From NCBI RefSeq assembly GCF_027938815.1, contig NZ_CP115913.1, positions 4,374,001-4,438,000 of the forward strand: a DNA stretch of 64,000 nucleotides, read 5' to 3'. Shown one piece after another: positions 53,188 to 62,082 of the stretch. The translations under genes were made by a program, and so were the position numbers. Within the stretch, counting starts at the first letter, position 1; each line of letters opens with the position of its first letter. Under the pieces are notes generated by a model. That model was not told the DNA's origin. It ran no database searches and worked only from the letters and a program-made list of their open reading frames with translations. Origin of the DNA: Oceanirhabdus sp. W0125-5 (lineage in GTDB: Bacteria; Bacillota; Clostridia; Clostridiales; Clostridiaceae).

Positions 53188-53541
53188 TTATTGTGGTCTG
53201 TTTGCAACCTTTTTCAATATCAGATTTTGATTCTCATCTAGTCCAATTTCAATAATATTACTTATTTTGTATTTATATATTTCATCAATATATTTATTTA
53301 ATATATCTTTACATAAATCAACATTTTCTATCTTTATTCCATTAGTTATCATTTTATCGATTATATCTGATGTTGTTATTTCTACTCCAATAAATGATAT
53401 TGCTCCATATAAATATTCTTTACCACTCCTAATACCTATTAAGCTACATTTATTTAATGGATGGGGTACTAAAAATTCACTTGCATGAGTGTTAAACTCT
53501 CCATAACTTATGCTTATTGGCATCTTTTTTGTTTTATCCAT
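53188..53541 (-). CDS. Hypothetical protein, unit F-G cargo
   Basis: 117 residues, alpha/beta. Contains SYGEFNTHASEFLVPHPL and LYGAISFIGVEITTSDIID. Not recognised. It precedes the Imm11-like gene, where a toxin C-terminus often lies, but it has no recognisable catalytic motif and has its own start with a ribosome site. Confidence 0.5.
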   Translation of the reverse strand: MDKTKKMPISISYGEFNTHASEFLVPHPLNKCSLIGIRSGKEYLYGAISFIGVEITTSDIIDKMITNGIKIENVDLCKDILNKYIDEIYKYKISNIIEIGLDENQNLILKKVANRPQ

Positions 53542-53864
53542 TAATAATCACCTCTAGTACTAAACTATTAAACATTGCTACCATGGTATATATACTACTT
53601 TACTAGTACGTAATTTATGAAAGCTTTCTCAATTAACATAAAAATTCATTCCAAATCATTACTTTAGTTACACTCATCCCTTACGTATTATGTTAGTTAA
53701 AAAACAATGGCAGCAACACCATTACCTGTTACTACCATTTTAACATACATTATTTAATTTCTTATTCTCTTCACTCATAATAATCTTCATTTACATAAAT
53801 TAAAATTTTTCGAAGAGAAATATCCACAGTTCTCAACTCTCAGTTCTCAACTCTACGTTATCTT
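53542..53864. repeat. Array repeat block after the intact helicase (R1, R3)
   Basis: R1 hairpin 53706-53741 followed by TTATTTAATTTCTTA, R3 stem (TTTTTCGAAGAGAAAT) near 53807 and then AGTTCTCAACTCTCAGTTCTC. R2 is absent. No gene. Confidence 0.75.
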
Positions 53865-55862
53865 TTATATTTTACTTATCATATCATTCCTAAGCAAAAC
53901 CATCACATCAAACTTCCTCTTAATATTATTCTGAAAAACTATCTCAATCTCTTTCTTATCAAGATATGATATTTCACCTAGTCCAAAGGATATATGATTA
54001 ACCTTCTCTCCAACCTTGTAATCATCAGGGGTCATCTCCCTCAATACTCCCATCTCATAGAGGAATCTTGAAGGGTCCATACTTCTGTTTCTCATGAATC
54101 TACAATGGTCTAACCATAGGTTTTGAGAGGTTCTTGTTATCCCTACATAGAATAATCTTCTTTCCTCTTCTATATTCTCGTGCATGCTTTTAACATAAGG
54201 AAGTATCTCTTCATTACAGTTTATGATGATTACATTTTCAAATTCCATACCTTTGACACCGTGGATAGTACTTAGAATAATCCCCTCTTTTGTAAGGTCA
54301 TTTTTCTTTACTTCTGTTTTAAATTCTTCAATATGCTCAAGGAATTCTAAAGTTGTGTTGTATTCACTTGCAAGGTCTTTGAACTCTTCAAGAATTTCAT
54401 CAAAATCACCAATATGCAAATTGGATCTATCACAATAATCTCTTAAATAATCATAGTAGCCTAGTGTTCCGATTATAGTTTCAATGGCTGATGATAATGA
54501 AAATTTATTTAACATAAGCACATCACGTTTTAAATCTTCAATGCTTTTAATTTGAAATGGATGAAGATCCTCACAATCAATTAACCACTGAAAAGCATCC
54601 TTCCCATTAAGATTTTCATTTTTAAGCTTAAAAACTATACTCTTGCTTACATATCTAAATGGTTTGTTTATTATTCTAATAAATTCTTCTTTATTATATG
54701 GATCAATACTAAGTCTCAAATAAGCAAGTATATCTCTTGCAATAAAATGCTCATAAAAATTATATTGTTTATCTAATAACCTAAATGGAATCCTGTGTCT
54801 TATAAAAGAATCAATTACTTTTGTTATCTCCATATTAGTTCTCGCTAAAATGGCAATCTCATCCCAATTATATTTATTGATTCCATGAAGTTTTATAACT
54901 CTCTCTGTAATCTTACTTATTTCTCTTCTCTCATCATTATGAGTGTTAACCTCAAGAACTCCATCTTCAATATTTACTGGATTCAGTTCTTTTTCATTTC
55001 TCATTCTATTATTTTTAATAAGTTCATTTGAAACCTGAACTAGATTTTTAGGGTTTCTGTAATTATTTTTAAGGTATATCTTTTCACCATTTTTAAAGGT
55101 ATCTTGGAAGTCCACCATAAAATCTGGTCTTGACCCTCTAAACCCATAGATACATTGGTCCTCATCTCCAACGGCATATATTGAGTTATCCTTATTTAGA
55201 AGTTTTAATATATGCACTTGACCACTATCACAGTCTTGAAATTCATCAACTAATATATGTTTAAAAAGATTTTGATACCCTCTAAGTATTCTTTCATCTT
55301 TTTCTAAAAGATTTTTCACCTCAATCTGAAGATCATCAAAATCAAATAAATTATGCTTTTTCTTATAATCTTCATATTTATTGTAGCACTCATCAAAAAT
55401 ATCCATTGAAAACTCAATATCCAACATAGTCTTATTAAAATCTTCTTTTTTATATATGGAAATAACATTCAACATTTCCTTAACTTTATCATCAGATATA
55501 TCCTGAACATACTCCATCAGAGCACTTCTTATTAGCCCATAAGCTTTTCCACTGTCTATTATATTAAATTCATACCCATGATTCTTTAAAATCTTATAAA
55601 ATAAACCATGGAAAGTTCCAAAGAAAGGTGGTGCAATATCTTTATTGTTCTTAGCAAATCTTTTTTTCATATTCATTGCAGCTGCTTTTGTAAAGGTCAT
55701 TACTACAATATTTCTACTTTTAACCATCTTTTCTCTCAAGAGATATTCAATTCTTGAAAGAAGAGTTGTTGTTTTACCTGCACCTGGGGTTGCCACAACC
55801 AAAACATTTTGCTTATCAGTTTTCGCTGCAACTGACTGAAATTCATCTAAATTAAACCACAT
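53865..55862 (-). CDS. UvrD/PcrA-like superfamily 1 DNA helicase (intact array parent gene)
   Basis: 665 residues. SF1 motifs in order: Walker A VVATPGAGKTT (about 22-32), motif Ia TFTKAAAMNMK, motif II LVDEFQDCD (about 207-215), motif III VGDEDQCIYGFRGSRPD, motif IV YLKNNYRNP, motif V GVKGMEFENV (from 534) and motif VI RRLFYVGITRT. A small PcrA-like C-terminal domain (VNHISFGLGEI...) ends it. Somewhat shorter than PcrA (about 740). It unwinds DNA in repair or replication restart. The junction for all array fragments lies inside motif V. Confidence 0.92.
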   Translation of the reverse strand: MWFNLDEFQSVAAKTDKQNVLVVATPGAGKTTTLLSRIEYLLREKMVKSRNIVVMTFTKAAAMNMKKRFAKNNKDIAPPFFGTFHGLFYKILKNHGYEFNIIDSGKAYGLIRSALMEYVQDISDDKVKEMLNVISIYKKEDFNKTMLDIEFSMDIFDECYNKYEDYKKKHNLFDFDDLQIEVKNLLEKDERILRGYQNLFKHILVDEFQDCDSGQVHILKLLNKDNSIYAVGDEDQCIYGFRGSRPDFMVDFQDTFKNGEKIYLKNNYRNPKNLVQVSNELIKNNRMRNEKELNPVNIEDGVLEVNTHNDERREISKITERVIKLHGINKYNWDEIAILARTNMEITKVIDSFIRHRIPFRLLDKQYNFYEHFIARDILAYLRLSIDPYNKEEFIRIINKPFRYVSKSIVFKLKNENLNGKDAFQWLIDCEDLHPFQIKSIEDLKRDVLMLNKFSLSSAIETIIGTLGYYDYLRDYCDRSNLHIGDFDEILEEFKDLASEYNTTLEFLEHIEEFKTEVKKNDLTKEGIILSTIHGVKGMEFENVIIINCNEEILPYVKSMHENIEEERRLFYVGITRTSQNLWLDHCRFMRNRSMDPSRFLYEMGVLREMTPDDYKVGEKVNHISFGLGEISYLDKKEIEIVFQNNIKRKFDVMVLLRNDMISKI
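54250..54260 (-). other. Putative cassette insertion site within the helicase gene
   Basis: GGTGTCAAAGG (minus strand) at codon 534. The same 11 bp (one base changed in fragment C) opens every fragment: 51445-51455, 46513-46523, 44656-44666, 43170-43180, 40818-40828. Everything downstream is shared with the fragments; everything upstream is unique to the intact gene. Confidence 0.7.
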
Positions 55863-55979
55863 TCATTAATCTCCTTATTTTCTTCCTTGTAATACTGACA
55901 GTTTAGTATTAAAATAAAATAAACTGAAAACTATTATTAATTATAGACAATAATGTGATTAATATAAAGGAGAAAAATC

Positions 55980-57464
55980 ATGGAATACATAAAAAATTTC
56001 AATGTTAGAAATGATAGAAACCTAACAATGCTTGTTGATTTTTATGAATTAACGATGGCTAATGGATATTTAAAGAACGATGTTAAAGATAAAATTGCGT
56101 ATTTTGATATGTTCTTCAGAAGAGTCCCTGACAAGGGTGGCTACTGTGTTATGGCTGGTGTTCAACAATTAACTGAATATCTTTCAAGTTTAACTTTCAC
56201 AGAAACTGATATAGAATATTTAAGAGAAAAGAACTTATTTGATGAGGAATTCTTAAATTATCTTAAAAATTTCAAGTTTGAGTGTGATGTTTGGGCAATT
56301 CCAGAGGGTAACCCTGTTTTCCCATCAGAACCATTAGTTACTGTTAGAGGACCAATAATTCAGGCTCAGTTTGTTGAAACAATGATCTTACTTACAGTAA
56401 ATCACCAAACTTTAATTGCAACAAAAGCTAGTAGAATTTCTAGAGCAGCCAAGAATCGTCCTGTAATGGAATTTGGTTCAAGAAGAGCTCAAGGATATGA
56501 TGGTGCTATTTACGGTGCAAGAGCTGCCTATATAGGAGGGTGTTCTTCAACAGCTTGTACTATAGCAGAGCAAATGTTTGGAATTCCTGCTGTTGGTACC
56601 ATGGCACATAGTTGGGTTCAATTATTTGAATCAGAATATGATGCTTTTAAAGCTTGGACTGAAGCATACCCTGATAACTGTACATTACTTGTTGACACAT
56701 ATAATACACTTAAATCTGGTGTTCCAAATGCAATCAAGATTTTTGACGAAGTATTAAAACCACTTGGTAAGAGACCAAATGGAGTAAGAATAGATAGTGG
56801 CGATATTACATACCTGTCTAAGGAAGTTAGAAAAATGCTTGACGAGGCAGGTTACCCTGATGTGAAAATAATCGCATCAAATTCATTAGATGAATATATT
56901 ATAAGAAGTATTCTTGATAACGGCGCTTGTCTTGATGTTTTTGGAGTTGGTGAAAGACTTATCACTGCAAAATCAGAACCTGTTTTCGGTGGAGTATACA
57001 AGCTTGTTGCTGTTGAGGATTCTAAGACTGGAGAAATCACTCCTAAAATCAAAATTTCTGAGAATCCTGAAAAAATTACAAACCCTGCTTTTAAAAATAT
57101 TTACAGAATATATGATAAAGATAGCAATAAGGCAATTGCTGATTTGTTAACTATAAGAGGAGAAGAAATTGATTTTACTAAGCCTCTAACTTTATTTAAT
57201 CCTATTCACACTTGGAAAAAGAAAACGCTTAATAATTATTATGCAAAAGAGCTTATGGTGAAAATTTTTGATAAAGGTGAATTAGTTTACGAATCACCTG
57301 AAGTTAAAGATATAAGGGATTTCTGTAAAAAAGAAGTTGATAATCTTTGGGCAGAAGTGAAAAGATTTGAGAACCCTCACACATATTATATAGATTTATC
57401 ACAAAATCTATGGAATTTAAAACAAGAATTGCTTATGAAATATTCTTCTGAATTTAATAAATAG
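55980..57464 (+). CDS. pncB: Nicotinate phosphoribosyltransferase
   Basis: 494 residues. Makes nicotinate mononucleotide from nicotinate and PRPP in NAD salvage. The family's EFGSRRAQG, GTMAHSWVQ and RIDSGDI motifs are visible, and the length fits the long Firmicute type. Divergent from the helicase, with AAGGAG before its ATG. Confidence 0.95.
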   Translation: MEYIKNFNVRNDRNLTMLVDFYELTMANGYLKNDVKDKIAYFDMFFRRVPDKGGYCVMAGVQQLTEYLSSLTFTETDIEYLREKNLFDEEFLNYLKNFKFECDVWAIPEGNPVFPSEPLVTVRGPIIQAQFVETMILLTVNHQTLIATKASRISRAAKNRPVMEFGSRRAQGYDGAIYGARAAYIGGCSSTACTIAEQMFGIPAVGTMAHSWVQLFESEYDAFKAWTEAYPDNCTLLVDTYNTLKSGVPNAIKIFDEVLKPLGKRPNGVRIDSGDITYLSKEVRKMLDEAGYPDVKIIASNSLDEYIIRSILDNGACLDVFGVGERLITAKSEPVFGGVYKLVAVEDSKTGEITPKIKISENPEKITNPAFKNIYRIYDKDSNKAIADLLTIRGEEIDFTKPLTLFNPIHTWKKKTLNNYYAKELMVKIFDKGELVYESPEVKDIRDFCKKEVDNLWAEVKRFENPHTYYIDLSQNLWNLKQELLMKYSSEFNK

Positions 57465-57499
57465 ATATTGACTTTTCAATATCCAGAGGAAGTGATATT

Positions 57500-57847
57500 A
57501 TGAATAAACCTAAGATAAAAATATCTTATAAAGCTTATGATAAATTAATGGAGTTTATAAAAGAGCGTCATGAAATCAACTGCATCAAAGTTGAAGCCTC
57601 TACTAAAGGTTGCGGACCTAAAGTTAATTTTTATTTTGATCATGTTAATGAAGATAAGATAACTGATTATGTAGACAAACTTCCATTAGTCTATGGTAAG
57701 GATATATCTAAAGATTATAAAACTATTATTATCGTATATAGAAAAAATAGTTTCTCAGTAAAAGCAGAAAGATATAGTGATGACCTTCAAGGAATACTTG
57801 AAGGCAAAACTAAAGGCTGCGGCGGAAAATGTGGAAAACACAGTTAA
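57500..57847 (+). CDS. HesB-like (A-type iron-sulfur carrier fold) protein
   Basis: 115 residues. HesB/IscA-like strands with KISYKAYDKLMEFI at the start and a cysteine in STKGCGPKV; the C-terminus is CGGKCGKHS. Clostridial HesB-like proteins of this length are common and some are selenoproteins; here the codons read cysteine. Iron-sulfur or metal binding is inferred. Downstream of pncB by 35 bp, likely one unit. Confidence 0.7.
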   Translation: MNKPKIKISYKAYDKLMEFIKERHEINCIKVEASTKGCGPKVNFYFDHVNEDKITDYVDKLPLVYGKDISKDYKTIIIVYRKNSFSVKAERYSDDLQGILEGKTKGCGGKCGKHS

Positions 57848-57850
57848 ACA

Positions 57851-58054
57851 AATGGATAATGTATAATTGAGAATGTAATAAAAAAGTTGGCGTTAATATC
57901 GCCAACTTTTTACTTTAAAATACAATATTTCATTGTGTTTAAACTACAATGTTTCATTCCAATGAAACGAGTAAATCCCTCTTGTCCAAGGAATAATACA
58001 ATTAAAATTTCTCGAAGAGAAATGTCAATCATTCTCCATTCTCAATTATCCATT
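57851..58054. repeat. MITE-like palindromic intergenic element, copy 2
   Basis: Ends AATGGATAAT (57851-57860) and ATTATCCATT (58045-58054) pair, as do ATTGAGAATG (57866-57875) and CATTCTCAAT (58037-58046). The inner right half matches the element at 2372-2617 (ATGAAACGAGTAAA and the ATTTCTC-GAGAAAT stem), while the short end repeats differ but stay complementary to each other. Confidence 0.65.
57880..57911 (+). terminator. Terminator after the HesB-like gene
   Basis: AAAAAGTTGGCG and CGCCAACTTTTT form the stem with a 7-base loop. It lies just inside the left end of the palindromic element. Confidence 0.85.
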
Positions 58055-58060
58055 TCTTTT

Positions 58061-58162
58061 TTACGCTTCATGTTTTTCATGTTTTGTTACCTTAAAAAGA
58101 TCAATCGTACGAGGAAGAGAAATCTTTTTAATCCTACCATTATACTTTTTAATCTTTCTCAA
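58061..58162 (-). CDS. Small basic protein
   Basis: 33 residues from a TTG preceded by GAGGTG at 6-base spacing: MRKIKKYNGRIKKISLPRTI then DLFKVTKHEKHEA. Strongly basic at the N-terminus. Not recognised. It is a plausible small gene because of its start signal, but short enough to be chance. Confidence 0.45.
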   Translation of the reverse strand: MRKIKKYNGRIKKISLPRTIDLFKVTKHEKHEA

Positions 58163-58273
58163 ATATAACACCTCAATAATAAAAATATTTTTCTCACTTT
58201 TATTATTAATATATTTGTTCACATTTATTTATTCTTTTATAGATAAATCTGCAAAACAGCTTGTCTATATATA

Positions 58274-58456
58274 CTAAAAAGCTCCTGGATATTTATTTCT
58301 TAAGTACTCTATATTATCATTCATTTCAAATATCTTTAATCTATCCTCTTCCTCAAATGGGCAAATCCCGTCATTTTCATCCCATCTATAAAAGGGACAA
58401 TCTGTAAAGCATTCAACATCTTCCCCACTTAATGATAAAAACTCACATAACTTCAT
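58274..58456 (-). CDS. Small cysteine-containing protein
   Basis: 60 residues from an ATG after GAGAGAGGTG: LCEFLSLSGEDVECFTDCPF then ICPFEEEDRLKIFEM. Four cysteines (two CPF) could hold zinc or a cluster. Not recognised; similar small proteins are common in clostridia. Confidence 0.6.
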   Translation of the reverse strand: MKLCEFLSLSGEDVECFTDCPFYRWDENDGICPFEEEDRLKIFEMNDNIEYLRNKYPGAF

Positions 58457-58652
58457 GCTAACACCTCTCTCGCTAATAATTCCCATTTCCTTAATTATAC
58501 ATATTTTCACTCATAAATACAATTAAATTCAGAATTTTTTTATTTATTATTTAATTTAAAAATTTCACAATAAAATCATCCCTTTTATGCTAGCTCATAT
58601 CAGCACTTTACACTCATCTGTAAATTCACGTTTTCTAAATCTTTTTACATTT

Positions 58653-59252
58653 TTATAAGTTATCTACGAATTTTTTAATAATTGCTGCTGTAAATCCCCA
58701 TATAACAATCTTCTCATTATATTTATAGAAATACTCTTTCATGATTCCTTTTTTAAATTTATAATCTTTCCCTCCATTAATAAGTTCATATGGGAAACTC
58801 TCATTATTTGTAGGTCCTATCTCCATCTCATACAATATAGGTTCATTCTCCAAGAAATATTCAAGAGGCACCTTTATAACCTCCTCAACTTCACTAGAAT
58901 TAACTTTAAACTCTCCACCCGTCTTTACCCCTACAAATGGATATATTATAAGACCATAAGGACTAACTAAATAATCCAACTCACCTATAACCTCTATATT
59001 TTCTTTTTCAATCCCGATTTCTTCAGTACATTCTCTAAGAGCTGCCTCTACAGGCAGCTCATCTTCTACCCTACCTCCAGCCAAACAAATATCTCCTGGT
59101 TGTGATTTCATCTTCAATGCTCTTCTCTCAAATATTACATTTACCTGCCCATCCTTGCACTCTTCCAAGAGTAAAAGTACAGCAGCCTCTCTGAATTTAT
59201 TTATAGAACTAGCTTTTCTTCCTTTATATATTTTTTTAACTCTCTCGATCAT
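58653..59252 (-). CDS. NUDIX hydrolase, CoA pyrophosphatase type
   Basis: 199 residues. The Nudix box runs from about residue 60 (GGRVEDELPVEAAL then RECTEEIGIE) and is preceded by the CoA-type signature RALKMKSQPGDICLAGG. It should cleave CoA or its derivatives to 4'-phosphopantetheine and 3',5'-ADP. Stands alone. Confidence 0.88.
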   Translation of the reverse strand: MIERVKKIYKGRKASSINKFREAAVLLLLEECKDGQVNVIFERRALKMKSQPGDICLAGGRVEDELPVEAALRECTEEIGIEKENIEVIGELDYLVSPYGLIIYPFVGVKTGGEFKVNSSEVEEVIKVPLEYFLENEPILYEMEIGPTNNESFPYELINGGKDYKFKKGIMKEYFYKYNEKIVIWGFTAAIIKKFVDNL

Positions 59253-59606
59253 AAGTCAACAACCCCACAGTTCTTTGTATTATTTCTTACAGTTTAACAT
59301 AAAGAATATTCTAATAATAGTTTATTAAATGTTAATAATTATGAACCTTACTATTTCAATAATACTATTTATAGAAACTGCCATATCTGATATAATTGTA
59401 TATATATACATAAGTCGTCTTATATCAAATAACTAGTCAGTATAGGTCGGTTTTTAGATTACACCCAGTTAACAAAAACTTTTGATTGAACCCTATCAAT
59501 CTTAACGTTCTGCTTATCATGGGAGAATAACCTTCTAAACTTTGGCTTGTTATTTTATTTTAGATGCCTTTAAATATGAACTTAATAGAATTGGCGGAGG
59601 TATAAA
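59253..59606. promoter_or_regulatory. Gene-free upstream region of dacA-like gene 2
   Basis: No ORF. AT-rich first half; second half around 59440-59560 is less AT-rich and may hold the promoter of the carboxypeptidase gene. I could not recognise a definite promoter pair or riboswitch. Confidence 0.35.
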
Positions 59607-60875
59607 GTGAAAAATTTCAAAAAATCTTTATGGACATTTTTAATATTATTTATTGTAAGTTTTAATCTTGTTTGGGCAGAGGATATACCAAATATTATTG
59701 GTACTCAAGCAATTGTTTATGATTATGAAACTGGTGAGATCATTTACACAAAGGATATAGATAGTAAAGCATACCCAGCGTCAATCACTAAGTTAATGAC
59801 AGCTTTGCTATTAGCTGAAAACTTCAATAAAAATGATATGCTTACATATACTCAAAGCGCAGCTGATCAACCTGCCTATTCTTACGGTAAAAATGTAGAA
59901 CAGGTTCTTGTTGGAGATAAAATGTCTGCTGAAAATGCTATGTATGCATTACTATTATACTCTGGTAATGATATAGCCTATATGATAGCAGATAATGTTA
60001 GCGGTGATAGCTCTAAGTTTGTAGATGCTATGAATGCCAAAGCACAAGAATTAGGGATGAATGATACTACTTTTGTTAATCCAAATGGTTTAGATGATAA
60101 TACTGATGAACATCTAACTACACCTTATGATATAGCTTTAATGACAAAAGCAGCTTTGGGAAATAAATGGATAGCAGATACAATGGCTACAAAAAAGGTA
60201 ACAGTTTCTACTCAAAATTCAATTCCAAGAGAAATTGAAAATAGGAATTCAAATCTTCTGGATGATACAGATAAAGATGGTTGTATTGGTGGTAAAACAG
60301 GATATACAACCAAAGCTGGTAGATGTTTAACTGCTATTTATCATGTGAAAATTGCAGAAGAAAAATATAGAACTTTAATCGGTGTAGTAATGAATTCTGA
60401 GTATAATTATCCTGAAGATACTATTGTATTTGAGGATATGAATACCTTAATGGAATATGGTTTCAATAAAGAAAAAGACATTCTTAAAAGAAATGGAGAT
60501 ATCGTTAAGAGTATAACTGCTTCTTATAAAGCAATTCCATTTATTGGACCAAATAAGACAATTGATATACCTCTTATAATTAATGAGGACATAAAATATT
60601 ATAAAACAGAAATTGAACCTGAAATAGATGTTAAAATTAACACTTTCGATATTTGGAAAATAGATGAGTCAACTCCATTAGGAACTATAACTGTTAAACT
60701 AAAAGATTATAGCAAGGAATATAAACTTTATAGTAACATTAGCAGCAGCAAACTATTAAAAGACAATATTATTATTTATGTTGGTTTAGGAATCGGTGTA
60801 CTTGTACTAATTATCTTATTGGTAGTTATTTTCAAAAAGATTTTTGGTGGAAAAAAGAGAAGATACAGATATTAA
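59607..60875 (+). CDS. D-alanyl-D-alanine carboxypeptidase (PBP5-like), paralogue 2
   Basis: 422 residues. Signal peptide 1-24; S11 triad SITK (S59/K62), SGN (S119-N121) and KTG (230-232); a C-terminal membrane anchor at about 392-412 and a basic end KKRRYRY. Clearly related to 4959-6200, with GTG start after GGCGGAGG. It trims peptidoglycan stem peptides at the outer membrane face of the cell. Followed by plsY. Confidence 0.93.
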   Translation: MKNFKKSLWTFLILFIVSFNLVWAEDIPNIIGTQAIVYDYETGEIIYTKDIDSKAYPASITKLMTALLLAENFNKNDMLTYTQSAADQPAYSYGKNVEQVLVGDKMSAENAMYALLLYSGNDIAYMIADNVSGDSSKFVDAMNAKAQELGMNDTTFVNPNGLDDNTDEHLTTPYDIALMTKAALGNKWIADTMATKKVTVSTQNSIPREIENRNSNLLDDTDKDGCIGGKTGYTTKAGRCLTAIYHVKIAEEKYRTLIGVVMNSEYNYPEDTIVFEDMNTLMEYGFNKEKDILKRNGDIVKSITASYKAIPFIGPNKTIDIPLIINEDIKYYKTEIEPEIDVKINTFDIWKIDESTPLGTITVKLKDYSKEYKLYSNISSSKLLKDNIIIYVGLGIGVLVLIILLVVIFKKIFGGKKRRYRY

Positions 60876-60912
60876 TTATGTAAAAGTATAAATATCCTAG
60901 AGGAGAAATTGA

Positions 60913-61554
60913 ATGAATACCTTAATTATTGTTAGTATGATTTTAATAACATTTTCCTATCTTTCTGGATGTGTTTCATACTCAGTTATAATTTCAAAAG
61001 CATTTAAGAAAACTGATATTAGAAAGTTAGGTAATGGTAATCCAGGCGCATCTAACACAGTTGTAAACCTGGGATGGAAATACGGAGTAGCTGTTGGTGC
61101 CTTAGATATTTTCAAAGCAGTGTTTCCAATATTATTAGCCAAGTTAATATTAACTAATTATTTTCCTGAAATAGATACACAAACTTTTAAAACTATAGTG
61201 TATTTCTGTGGCGGTGCAGCTATAATTGGCCATGTATTTTCAGTATTTCTTATGTTTAAAGGAGGTAAAGGAACAGCCTCTCTTGTAGGTACAATGCTTG
61301 CAATTGACATTAGATTCGGATTAATTGGAGCAGTGGTTATTATTCTTATTACCCTTGTATCCAACTATATCGCACTTGGGACAATGGGGCTATTAATGGT
61401 CTTTATACTAGGTACTGTACTATATTTCTTCAGTGTTGCGAATATAATTATAGTACTTACCATAGCATCAATTAGTTTCATTAAACACTGCCCTAACTTC
61501 GTGAATATTAAGAACGGTACAGAAAAGAAATTAATGAGTACAATAAAAAAATAA
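60913..61554 (+). CDS. plsY: Glycerol-3-phosphate acyltransferase PlsY
   Basis: 213 residues with about five membrane segments. Family motifs: KLGNGNPGASNTVVNLG (about 37-53) and FKGGKGTASLVG (about 115-126). It uses acyl-phosphate to acylate glycerol-3-phosphate in the first step of phospholipid synthesis. AGAGGAG precedes the ATG. Confidence 0.93.
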   Translation: MNTLIIVSMILITFSYLSGCVSYSVIISKAFKKTDIRKLGNGNPGASNTVVNLGWKYGVAVGALDIFKAVFPILLAKLILTNYFPEIDTQTFKTIVYFCGGAAIIGHVFSVFLMFKGGKGTASLVGTMLAIDIRFGLIGAVVIILITLVSNYIALGTMGLLMVFILGTVLYFFSVANIIIVLTIASISFIKHCPNFVNIKNGTEKKLMSTIKK

Positions 61555-61565
61555 ATATTTAAGTA

Positions 61566-61604
61566 AAAAGGAAGTACATTATTTAAAATGTTACTTCCTT
61601 TTTT
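61566..61604 (+). terminator. Terminator of plsY
   Basis: AAAAAGGAAGTA and TACTTCCTTTTTT stem, with a T-run. Confidence 0.85.
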
Positions 61605-61725
61605 AGTTCCTTAATTTTTTAATGCAATTTCCCCTTTCCACTATTACCTTTACTTATAGCAAGAATACTTATTTATATAAAGTAAATACTAATATAAAAA
61701 TAAATTTTATTTTTTTGTTATTTTC

Positions 61726-61754
61726 TTGACAACTATATCTATATATCGTAATAT
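61726..61754 (+). promoter_or_regulatory. Sigma-A-type promoter of the ArsR/CoA-disulfide reductase unit
   Basis: TTGACA (61726-61731), 17-bp spacer, TAATAT (61749-61754). The spacer and -10 lie in an imperfect AT-rich inverted repeat that may be the ArsR operator. Confidence 0.75.
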
Positions 61755-61790
61755 ACTAATATAAAGATAACAAACGTGAGGGGGATGTTA

Positions 61791-62066
61791 ATGGATAAAA
61801 ACATTAAATCTTATGAAGAAATATCAGAAATTTTGAAAGCAATCGCTCACCCAGTTAGGTTATGTATAGTAGCAGGCCTACTGGACAAAGGAAAATGCAA
61901 TGTGAATTATATGAAGGATTGTCTTGATCTCCCACAATCAACAGTATCCCAGCATCTTCAGAAACTTAAATCAGCTGGAATAATATCTGGTGAGAGAAAA
62001 GGATTAGAAATATATTATAGTGTTAAAGATGAATCTGTAAAAAAAATAATAGAAGTATTATTCTAA
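61791..62066 (+). CDS. ArsR-family repressor, likely sulfur/persulfide-responsive
   Basis: 91 residues. Winged helix-turn-helix with AIAHPVRLCIVAGLL and LPQSTVSQHLQKLKSAG. Cysteines at 25, 36 and 44 could sense metals or persulfides. The ATG at 61791 follows GAGGGGG. It is 16 bp from a CoA-disulfide reductase with rhodanese and TusA domains; that pairing suggests it answers to reactive sulfur, as SqrR/BigR-type ArsR proteins do. That role is inferred. Confidence 0.8.
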   Translation: MDKNIKSYEEISEILKAIAHPVRLCIVAGLLDKGKCNVNYMKDCLDLPQSTVSQHLQKLKSAGIISGERKGLEIYYSVKDESVKKIIEVLF

Positions 62067-62082
62067 ATCAAGGAGGATTATC

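Noticed and set aside
55863..55979. NAD-responsive riboswitch before pncB
   Set aside because: The gap is short, AT-rich and shows no conserved fold that I recognise; only a ribosome site is clear.
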